Positions 52,244 to 61,653 of a stretch of DNA of 64,000 bases are shown in pieces. The notes below the pieces were generated by a model. That model saw only the letters and a program-made list of their open reading frames with translations. It searched no databases and was not told where the DNA came from. The position numbers and the translations under genes were made by a program. This stretch comes from Albugo candida (Eukaryota; Oomycota; Peronosporomycetes; Albuginales; Albuginaceae). How positions within the stretch are numbered: the stretch's first letter is position 1; each line of letters begins with the position of its first letter. The stretch lies in NCBI GenBank assembly GCA_905220665.1, contig CAJNAR010000145.1, positions 1,116,001 to 1,180,000 on the forward strand, read 5' to 3'.

Positions 52244-54343
52244 ATGAAGAATACCCTCTTTATTTTGCTGACTACACGAATCCTCAGCTCCTACGGCAGT
52301 ACCGGAGATGGTACTTCACGCCCCACAGAAAACCTTCTGGACCAGTTGAACGATGTTCCGCAATATAACAAACACTTTTTGAAGGAGCTGATTGAGAATA
52401 TCAATCCTACAAATGAATTTGCGGTCTTCGATTATGATGGAACTCTGGTCCTTGGCGATATTTCTGCAGCCATAATGTATGAACAAACGCTAGAGCATAC
52501 GTTCAAGATTCCTGTAGATAGATTCAAATCACTATTATCCCTTGGATATGATAAAAACGATAGAAAGGATGCGTGCCTACCGCTGGGGATGCAGACTCAC
52601 ATCGGAAACGACTTGAAAAAAGCTTCAGTTACCTTCGAAACGCTTTTAAATAGTCTTCAGGAAGACTATCGAAAACTTAAGACCGAAAAAATGAAAGAAG
52701 AAGAAAGCAAGACTGTTTCTACCAATTTCCGAGCCAAGTTGGGATTTTATAACACGGCTCTCTACAACATTTACAAAAGTGTGGATGAAGACAATTCGTG
52801 CAAAATGGAGATTGGTCTCGGAGAGATCCCAACACTTTGGTTTGGATTACATAAAGAAGAGATCATGCGGCTTGCTCGTCAGGCCTACCAAAAGGGTCTC
52901 AAGAGAGAAATGAAGATGACATTTATATCATCGGGTACATTGGAAGTGGAGGGTGAGCATTATTCCGGAATAAGGCCCGTCCCACAACAGCTGGCGTTGA
53001 TACGTGCATTACAATCGAAAAAGGTCAAAGTTCATATCGTCACCGCAGCTCCTGCTCTGATTGTGGAACAGCTTTCCGAATTTTATGGTGTCGATGAGGA
53101 CTTTGTATCTGGTGTGAAGCTCAATTTTGATACAAACGGTCATTGCCTTGGTGTAGATTTTCATGGAGCTACGTATGGCAGCGGCAAGGTTGATAAAATC
53201 GCGAAGTTTGGCCTGCATAACCTCATCCTCGCTGTAGGAGACACCATGGGCGATTACGAGCTGTTGCAATCCGTCAAACACGAAAGAGGAATAAAATTAA
53301 TCGTCAATACAATTCCATCGAATGAGAAAATGATAGAACTGTACGAGGAAGCATGTCATAGCATGAAGGAGTATTATGAAAAGAAGCAAACTAGTCAACG
53401 TCCCAGAACACTAATCCAAGGCGTTGATCATAATGCACAAAAGTGGATCCCTACTGCTTACTCAAAATATGAGTCATCAACACTCCTTTATACCGCAACG
53501 AGCAAATGTGAAATGTATAATCATGATCAAGGCGATCATTCCGTTGTTACTGGTTATCCAGTCCATCATGTCAGCACGCCTTTCGTCGGCAATCCAAGCC
53601 GCAAAACCATTTACACGCAAAGGCAATCTAGTGATTCAAATCGCGTTACTGGTGTTCCTGTCAATGCAAATTGCGCCGTATCTCAGCAAAGCCTCACTCC
53701 ATGTGTGCAAAGCGAAGTACGAAATGTTCCGACCGGTGCAGTACATGGAAATGGACCTCGTCCAGTAATGGAATCACGCGGTAATGCAAACGTGGTTCGA
53801 TCGTGTCAGGGATCCGGGCACGATTCAAGTGCTTGTAATAATGACCGTGATGTGAGTGCTCATCCATCTTCAAAGGGACACAACCATGCTCGAAATCCGC
53901 CTGGAGGTGAGTCAGGACAAACACAAGCTCACGATAACAACCGTTGCGAAGGAGCCCAAAGCCAAGGTTGTTCTAATGGTAATAGCGCATCTGATTGTGG
54001 AACGAATGGAAAAAAGGATCATCCCTCTGGTAGCCATAATCACGGAGGTAAACCGTGTGGCCACAAGCATGGCAGTAAGATCGATAAAGCTGCATTAGCA
54101 CTAGCGGCAACCGTTGGGGCTGTTACATTAGGAGGCGCATTATATCTCATAAACTCACCCAAGGAGCAAGTTGAAGCACCTCCTGATACTAATGCGGGTA
54201 CCAATGACGCGACTCCACCACCGACCGATGGACAAAGCGATTCACCCCCGAGCGATGCATCGACCGATTCCAACAGCGGTACAGCTCCAGCAACCGGCGA
54301 GACGGATGGTGCTGATTCGGCAGCACCCGTAGCATCGAGCTAA
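52244..54343 (+). CDS. HAD-superfamily phosphatase with C-terminal membrane anchor (paralogue 2)
   Basis: 699 residues, no intron. Starts MKNTLFILLTTRILSSYGS, a plausible signal peptide. HAD motifs: I, VFDYDGTLVLGD near residue 66; II, VHIVTAAPA near 262; III, YGSGKVDKI near 310; IV, AVGDTMGDYELL near 328. Through about residue 420 it aligns with paralogue 1 (shared NDVPQYNKHFL, ILALQSK-type helix, LIQGVDHNAQKWIPTAYS). It then has an extra tail: a Gly/Asn/His/Cys-rich stretch (SHNHGGKPCGHKHGS near 610), one hydrophobic helix (ALALAATVGAVTLGGALYLI, about 625-645), and an acidic Ser/Thr/Pro-rich end. This suggests an ectoenzyme held by a single C-terminal span. Substrate unknown. Confidence 0.88.
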   Translation: MKNTLFILLTTRILSSYGSTGDGTSRPTENLLDQLNDVPQYNKHFLKELIENINPTNEFAVFDYDGTLVLGDISAAIMYEQTLEHTFKIPVDRFKSLLSLGYDKNDRKDACLPLGMQTHIGNDLKKASVTFETLLNSLQEDYRKLKTEKMKEEESKTVSTNFRAKLGFYNTALYNIYKSVDEDNSCKMEIGLGEIPTLWFGLHKEEIMRLARQAYQKGLKREMKMTFISSGTLEVEGEHYSGIRPVPQQLALIRALQSKKVKVHIVTAAPALIVEQLSEFYGVDEDFVSGVKLNFDTNGHCLGVDFHGATYGSGKVDKIAKFGLHNLILAVGDTMGDYELLQSVKHERGIKLIVNTIPSNEKMIELYEEACHSMKEYYEKKQTSQRPRTLIQGVDHNAQKWIPTAYSKYESSTLLYTATSKCEMYNHDQGDHSVVTGYPVHHVSTPFVGNPSRKTIYTQRQSSDSNRVTGVPVNANCAVSQQSLTPCVQSEVRNVPTGAVHGNGPRPVMESRGNANVVRSCQGSGHDSSACNNDRDVSAHPSSKGHNHARNPPGGESGQTQAHDNNRCEGAQSQGCSNGNSASDCGTNGKKDHPSGSHNHGGKPCGHKHGSKIDKAALALAATVGAVTLGGALYLINSPKEQVEAPPDTNAGTNDATPPPTDGQSDSPPSDASTDSNSGTAPATGETDGADSAAPVASS

Positions 54344-54461
54344 ATCATGCAGCAATATTTTTTCGACTTTCTATATTGTGCCGAAATTAACGTCAGAATT
54401 GAAAGACATGCTCTTTGCTCAGTACATATCACCACGTGATAGACTGTACTTCAAATTGATT

Positions 54462-56453
54462 CTACAATTCCAGAAGATTCTCCACGTCGAGCTGCAGGAT
54501 ATCGGTGTCGCTACCCTATTATAGTACACGGACTAAAACGCAGCAAGCGTACAAGCAGGGGTGATTCATACCAGATAGGTAGAGAGATTGGGCTGTGTTC
54601 GGCCTCTGTCCCCGTGAATAAATTCCTTCACGTAGGTACCTGCCGACGTTGTAAGACGCACGATCATGTAGTGTTTGTTTATGATCTCGCAATTGATTTG
54701 ATGTATGATCTTGCAGCGATTCATCAATGTTCTTCGATGTAAAACTCGAATTGGAGTCATCTGATCGATTTTTAGATCCGAAAGCTTGGTTAATACATCG
54801 ACTTTTTCGGGCGTTATCTCTGCCTTGCTCCAAATGACACAGCTGTAATAACATATCTATTAGTACCATCCAAGTAGATTCGATCACGACATTCACCAAT
54901 ATGTTTTCTTTTTGGTGTCAGCCCCGTTTTGCAAGCATGTGAAGTATTCTTTATTGGTAAGCTGGATGTCGCGTACTTCCACGAGTCCTTCGTTAGTCGT
55001 GTTGATGGCCTTTTCAAGCTGATCCAGTTGATCTTTGCTCCGTGAAGCGTTCTTTGCGTCTATATTTCGTAAGAGAGAGGAGTCAGACGACTTGACTTGT
55101 ACGAAAATCGTAGGAAAGACAATTACTTAGTATCTCGATAATGAATGGCCGACCGTTTCCAAGCATGCGAACATCAACATCTTCTCTCCCCGCCGAATGA
55201 AACTTGTAGCCGCTTCCACGAAATAAAGGTAGGACCAAAGTTCCAATACATTCTTCAACAGATTTTTCCGCCATTCGCTCACCCTCGATAATCCTAGACA
55301 CTTTCAGTATCAATTTCTGAGATATCCATACATCATTTCGTACCAGCAACTTTGACTCACGCCTCGTTTGTGTTTCAAGTATCTTCCTCGTACGTAAAGA
55401 GGATCTCGCTCAAACTGAATCACACTTATTGCTCCAGTAAAGAGGCGTACTGGAGGACACTAGTGGTATAAAAAACAGTCAATCCAAGATACAAGTGGCC
55501 AGGATGAGATACAAACTTGAATGCTTTCAGGCAAGTTCTGTAACGCTGCTAGAGCGCGTAAAACGATTCCACAACCAATTTCTGATTTTGGATTTCCTCT
55601 TCGACGAAAAGTATTATTTGTCTTCTATCATCTTAGAATGAACATAGAGCACGAATGATCTGGATAGATACATACTAACCGATAGAGATGGGAGCTGCAT
55701 GACTTCAGCTGCGGCCTCCGAGTGGACGATGTCGACAATGACATGAAAATCACTCGAGCTGGGAGACTCCGGTATTCCAATCGCTTCGGATATTGGACCA
55801 TTCAAATAGTACTGACAAAACGATGAGCATTTGAATAAGTCTATCCACATACATTCGAACCTTAAATACTTCTTTTATATTGAGAGGAGCTTTGAAATCA
55901 TCACATTGTAATTGGGTTCGTATAAAGTGACCCAACACGTATTCTCTCAACATGATTGCGCCTTCCACTTTGAAGCTTAGTGTGAAGGACTTGGTCTCGT
56001 ATTCTCTACTCTTCAAATGGATGATCAGCATGTAGCGTATTGGTATCAATTTTACTGGTACTCTTGTTCTAATTTTTCTTTGATCTGAAGTGCTGTCGTT
56101 CTTGCGAATTGGTCACTGCAGACGTTCAAACAGCATACGCACACTACGTCTCATTCAATCAGTTGCGAATTATTGCCAGATGCCCCAAAGAAATACCAGA
56201 ATCGATGGTAGCAGTGTCCGATAAATCTTTTATGTCGACATTCTTTTGCAAACAATGAGCAAGAAACTCTGCTCTGAGCTCTTTATCTGACTGACTAAGC
56301 AATGCATTCAGACAAAATACAACCTTTTGGATGAACCAACCTGAACAATTTTGCAAGCGGGTAATTTCCGCCTATTCGCAGACAGCATCGGATGCACGTT
56401 TCATGCTGTAGTAATAGTACTAATGCTTCATGCGGTAGATACAGGTTCGGCAT
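54462..56453 (-). CDS. PUS10: tRNA pseudouridine synthase PUS10
   Basis: Eleven exons from 56341-56453 to 54462-54515 sum to 483 residues with every junction in frame; introns are 46-58 nt. The N-terminal zinc-finger-like part has paired CxxC motifs (ETCIRCCLR and CVCCLNVC). The C-terminal catalytic domain is unmistakable: FERDPLYVRGRYLKHKRGVSQ, AGREDVDVRMLGNGRPFIIEI (catalytic Asp within EDVD), SDLKIDQMTPIRVLHRR and TSAGTYVKEFIHGDRGRTQPN. PUS10 makes pseudouridine at positions 54/55 of tRNA and also acts in animal miRNA processing. The start at 56453 is the first ATG before the CxxC exon. An unusually exon-rich gene beside many intronless ones. Confidence 0.93.
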
Positions 56454-57602
56454 CACTGACATCCTGACCAATTATAAGGCAGGTGATTTTCTAGTTAAGG
56501 GTACCAAGTTAACATCGGGCTGATACATTGGGCAACAGGATTCATCTCTACAGCGATCTGATCTCGATACTGGTTGTGATTGGTGCTTGTGTAATGCGTG
56601 TCAATATAAGAATATATGGGATCATTAGCTGTCGGCATATCGTTGTGTCTTTGTGAATTTTTTGAGAGCGTAAGTAGCCTGAACCGCTGTAAAGTTGTAT
56701 TTATTGCGTCGTTGCGGACATACCGAGATTTTTAAATTATCTCTATTTGATCAATCACTTCCACATGTATATATGGATACAACTCAAGATGCATCAGTGA
56801 CTTTACTCATCGTGAGCAGTATTATCAGCTTTGTATGGTAATTATCCCAAATCGAAGTTCATATATTCTGATTTGGTCTGCTCTATCGATCGATAACCTT
56901 GTGAGGCAGTAGTGGATACTGATCCTACCACAACAAGCATAAACCATGCTGCCATGCCTATTGTGTCAAGTACTCTACGACTATTGTTGTACAAGAGAGA
57001 TTTGGTTGTGCCAAACGCCATGTGTTGTTGTTCGAAATTATTTCGCATGGTAGCTCTAGACACCATCAGAAGGAAGCAAGAATGCAACGGACACATGCGC
57101 ATTTACCGCGCTATATTTATTATCGATCATGAAGGTGAGAATGGAAGGTCTCCGAGCACTTTTGGAATTGAGAATGTCGTCACCTCGCGCAAGCCTTCTG
57201 GTGAAGATTAGATTCTGAGTCCGTAGAAAAAACATAGTTTTGTCGTCGTACATCGCTGAAAAATCAAGCACAGTAGCGTAGATCCTGTAGAAGCTCAATA
57301 TGTCTGAGCGATAAAGATTACAATATTTCTTTTCATCGCAAAAGCGGGCAATGAAGTGTCATGTCGCTTGTTAATGGAGAGCGAATAATTCTACCCAGTT
57401 CAATTCCGTCTTTTTTCCCATAAATGGCAAGTCTTTCAAGGGTACGACTGGAATCTGAGATGATGCACAGTATCACACATCGTGCACCTCAATGAATACG
57501 AATATGTAAAAACGAAATAAGTTTCTCTGCCTGGGCACTACATTCCAGCTAGAAATCACCTCGATCTAATACTTTGAACTCAATACACTCGCATCACCTG
57601 AA
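56454..57602. other. Intergenic region with one weak open frame
   Basis: About 1.15 kb between PUS10 and the PIBF1-like gene. It is AT-rich with no RNA gene recognised. A minus-strand frame at 56842-57102 is listed separately; an overlapping frame at 57056-57298 is open but has no clear features. Confidence 0.4.
56842..57102 (-). CDS. Possible small single-span membrane protein
   Basis: An ATG-initiated frame of 86 residues (alternative ATG at 57048 gives 68). Near the C-terminal half lies one hydrophobic helix (MAAWFMLVVVGSVSTTASQ) followed by a polar tail. Nothing I know matches. A good intron-like stretch upstream (GTAAAT..GTCTAG, about 57054-57109) hints that the coding region may be spliced from further exons. 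Confidence 0.28.
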   Translation of the reverse strand: MRMCPLHSCFLLMVSRATMRNNFEQQHMAFGTTKSLLYNNSRRVLDTIGMAAWFMLVVVGSVSTTASQGYRSIEQTKSEYMNFDLG

Positions 57603-60409
57603 TCACTCCATACCACGCAGTTTTGAATACCAGTTCGGTGGGTTGCCGGGAAGAGGATTCGATACAATTTGTTTTCTTGTCGGGTCAACTTTAAGGTTAT
57701 TTGACTGACGTGCAGGTGATACAGGCGCATTCTTCTGTCGCTTATCAACATTTCCGCCAAGAGTATGGCAATTGTAGTCACTAGTTTTGTCTAGAGTACG
57801 CCGTAATGTTGAAAGAGAGAACTTTAACCCATTCAATTCATCTCGCTGTGAAAGAACTCGAGATAACGTTTGCTGGGTATGCTGGGAACTTTCCTGTAGC
57901 TTCTGAAACATTTTGGACTTTTCTTCCAGTTGGAGCTTTGACTGTAGCAGCTCTGCTTCTCGATCACGCAATTTATTTACCTAACGAATACATTACAATC
58001 GAGAAACTGAGATGAATAGAGGAAGAATAATATACTAGATAGCTTTGGGGCTGGCTGAATTCGTCCAGTTGATTACGAAGTAAATTGTTCATCCTAGAGC
58101 TTTCAAGAAGTTGTGCTTGTAAACTTTTCAGCTTTTGTTCGTTGCGGGAAATCTCATCCTGGTATTTGGTCACTTTACGAGCAAGTATTTTCAGCTGTTG
58201 AAGCCAGGTATATAATATAATGAAAAAAGGGACACGTGTGCGCGATAATTTACCTGGCGCTCCATGCCGTCAGAGCACGGTGTTTTGAGAGACGAATCAC
58301 AATCGATGTCCAAGCAATCTGACTCGAATTGATGACGATCTTCATCATACTTCCGTAATACTTGACGAAGCTTGTCGGATTTCTACAAGATTCAGTATAG
58401 CACTTAGATAGATGATAAAAGGATGGAGTTGAGAACACACTGTACCGCTTTTTCGTTCAGAGTTGTTTCAAGCGATATTATTTTTGCATTTGAGGTGTTT
58501 TCGAGCCTGAGAAATTCCTCTTGATGAATTTGTAACTATGAAACTTCAGTCTTCAACAATTATACATAAATGTTGCATTCATGGCACCTTTTGATTCAGC
58601 AAATCGATTTGTATCAAAGCTTTGCGTAACTCTGCACATTGTTCTTCATATTTGGTTTGCAGCTCAGCATGCTTCAGCAATAATGAGAAAAGAAACCAAA
58701 TATAACAGTGATTCTCTTACCTCATACTGTCGCATTTTCAGCTCAACCTCCAGAGATGATATAGTCTTGCTGTATAAATGCTCTCGTTTTGTCAATTCTT
58801 GTGTCTACACAAAGCGGCTTGGGTCCGTCTACAAACGCTTCATCACTATGATACGCATCTAACCTTTTTGTCCAGTTTTGAATCAAGATTTGTGATTTTG
58901 ATTTCTGCTTTACGGAGTTGCTCCAAAAGAGTTTTTGTATGTGCTTCTCTTGTCTCTACTTCGTCACGACCATTACTGTTGTGTCGTATCGTCTGGAACT
59001 CTTTTTGTAAGAGCATCATGCAGGTTTTATCCGTGGAATCAAGCTTATGTTCAATCGTTGTGCGAATCTCTTCGTGGAATTTTGTCATTTGCACCATCAG
59101 TTCATTCTTACTTGCTTCAACTTCCTTGATTCGATTCTTGAGAACGCTCTCTGAGTTCAGCCATCTAGTTTTACTCGTTTCGTGCTCCAATATGGTCTTT
59201 TCAAGGAAACGTTTATCTTCTTGCAAAAGATCTACCATTTGCTTCAAATTATCTTTGTCTAAAAACAGCTTTTCCACCTCTTGCTTCGCGCTTCGCAATT
59301 CTTTCTCCAGAGAGACTTTGACCTGTTGTAAAGCATCATAATCGACGTGACTTTCTTCGACGGCTGGTTGACCTTGTAAACACGCGCATTTGTTGTGTTT
59401 TGACACGTGCAATTCGCCACATAGTTTCTTAACATTTTCTTCCAGTAAGTCCTTTGCTGATTGTACTGTAACCAGCTCATGTTCCAGCGATCTTTGGATT
59501 GCCTCCGTTTCCTTTCTATACAATAAATTTGTTTTTTCCAACTCTGAGTTTTCTCGTTGACAATCTTCACAGCTATTGCGTAAGAATGCAATCTCGTCGA
59601 GTTGTTGCTTCGACTTCTTTACATGTTTAGTAATTTCACTGTGTAGTTGCAATTGAACAAATTCTTTCAGTGTGAGTGTTTCTTTCTTTTGCCGAAGAAG
59701 CTACAGAAGGATGATGTCTTATAGGTTGGTGACCATGCAAATTGCTTAATCAAACCTGAGCTGCTAGCGCGTCTGATATTTTCAAGTCTGTAAAGTGTGA
59801 AAATTCCATATTCAATTGATTCTTTATTCTTTGATTCTCATCAATGAGCTTTTCGTGTTTGGATCGAACTTCTTCCAAAGACTCCTGTGATGTAAGAAGC
59901 ACATTTGAGCCATGCAGCAGCCATCGAGACTAGTTCCTCAGTACCGTCAGTATTTGAATCGTCTTAGCGAGTTGCATCCTTTCTTCGTTACATTTCATTT
60001 CGCTTCGTTCGTAATTTAGTTGACAGGATTCTAATCGCTTCACAATCTTTTGAACTTGTACTTGATAAAAGCGTCTCAATATATTTTCCGACTCGGCATG
60101 GGATCGCTTCTTATCACATTCTGGTATGCTCCACACATCATCATGCTGATGTGTTTTATACTGTTGGAATGAAAGTGGTAGCGATAAATCACTGCTTTCG
60201 CTCGCTGATGGAGGTGTGGAGTCGGACGATGGTCGTTCAAATTCTTTCTCTTCTTGCGTCGGTAGATGAGAAATGCGATCATACTCATTGCCTTTGTACG
60301 CATTCAATGTGACGGATTCTTGGCGAGACAGACCTAGTTGCAACATAAGCCGGTGGAAATGAGTATCTGATTGCTGACATCGTTCGGATCGAAATGATCG
60401 CGAAGGCAT
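57603..60409 (-). CDS. PIBF1: PIBF1/CEP90-like centriolar-satellite coiled-coil protein
   Basis: A multi-exon gene starting at the ATG at 60409 (MPSRSFRSERC) and ending at 57603. Exons were followed by eye: 60409 to about 59956, then a ESLEEVRSKHEKLIDEN exon, a large exon near 59695-58862, several short ones, and the last at about 57603-57990. Nearly all of it is coiled coil. The name rests on the C-terminal part: NQLDEFSQPQSYL, then VNKLRDREAELLQ and RVLSQRDELNGLKFSL, which reproduce the PIBF1 order [21 protein letters not shown] and LLNHREELAAMKQIL. PIBF1/CEP90 marks distal appendage assembly sites on centrioles. Inner exon boundaries are uncertain. Confidence 0.72.
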
Positions 60410-60570
60410 GATCGAGTATTACACCAATCACAGCGCGATGGTCAATCTGGATTATAAAAACGCTTTCAATTTTGGGATTACAGCAAATGCACACTCTACT
60501 CTCGTCCAAAAACCAAGTCATGGGTTCTGAATTTGGCAGTATTGAACATTTTATTGATGCGATGATGCTA

Positions 60571-60936
60571 CTATACTATGAAAGGTGCGCCAAGAGACAT
60601 AATACGATAGCTGTAAAGCGCTTTTACTTGCTTCCTAGGTTGAAGTACAATAATGATGATATCAACATGATCGCGAACTTCTATCACTGAGTTGAGTACG
60701 CTACAAACGATCATCGCGAATGAGACTACCATCTTGTGCACATTTAGATAAGGGCGTAGGTTATTTAAGGACGCCTGCATTCGCGTTGCTGACTTCGGAA
60801 TACTGGTACATGTGGCAATCAATCGGTCGTTTTTGTTATCGGCGTCCCCTCTTGGAGAGATGGTGCCCGAATCATCATGATTATCAAGATAGTACTGGTA
60901 GTCTGATTCAATAAATCTCGGAACAAATCGCCGCAT
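60571..60936 (-). CDS. Hypothetical open frame, possibly part of a gene
   Basis: An ATG-led frame of about 121 residues (MRRFVPRFIESDYQYYL..). The first 70 residues are polar and protein-like; the rest includes a hydrophobic stretch (MVVSFAMIVCSVLNSVI) that may be intron or non-coding. No domain recognised, and the region has few other coding cues. Listed with low confidence because it lies in a 1.2 kb gap upstream of the PIBF1-like gene on the same strand. Confidence 0.2.
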   Translation of the reverse strand: MRRFVPRFIESDYQYYLDNHDDSGTISPRGDADNKNDRLIATCTSIPKSATRMQASLNNLRPYLNVHKMVVSFAMIVCSVLNSVIEVRDHVDIIIIVLQPRKQVKALYSYRIMSLGAPFIV

Positions 60937-61653
60937 ATCAGTCTGCACTTCGACATTCCGGCATGGTTTTCGAACAGAGTGTTAATTATTCACTAAAAGA
61001 AAGCTACAAATGGTGTCAAGCTTAGAACTCATTTGAGCGCAGAATTAGATGCGGAGTACTTGACATTGAGTTGAAAAAAAAATCGTTCTAAGTGTATCGT
61101 AAGCCTGTGCACGCACGGCTCGACCTATTTCAACTTCCAAAACCTGATTTTTTCTGTGAGTACACACAATAAAGCGTGCGAGATGGGTGCTGCATATACA
61201 TAACGCAATGATGCAGGTTCTCATCTGTTAAAAATGAGCGAGTTCCTGCGAAAATTACTCGCTTCTGTTGCAATTGTGGCCTATCCTTGACTTCGACAAC
61301 CATATGAGAAAAGAGGCTTTGTGTGCTATGACCCCTATTGTAGTTGAGATGAATCTTTATGCATGACATGACAACAGGGTACAAAATACGAGAATCGAAG
61401 GAGCTCCATGACTGAAGCCTTACTAATTAATCATGGTTTGAACAGTATGTATAAAGGATCGCCCGAGTCTACGCGCTCTTTGTCGCCATCGCTCATAAAG
61501 TTGTATACAACTAGACGGTGATTATGACGCTTGATTATCCGAACTGTATTCGAATGATCGAAAGCATGCAGCTTATTAATGGAATTGGCTGGTCACCGGA
61601 ATTGAATTTACTTCGACATATATACATGCATGATCTTTATTGCAAAAATATTA
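60937..61653. other. Intergenic, nothing recognised
   Basis: About 700 bp between the weak frame above and the stop of the Mei2-like gene. AT-rich; no gene, RNA or repeat identified. Confidence 0.45.

Noticed and set aside
54040..54273. 77-codon minus-strand frame over the HAD paralogue 2 tail
   Set aside because: Mirror of the Ser/Thr/Pro/Ala-rich tail; composition explains the open frame.
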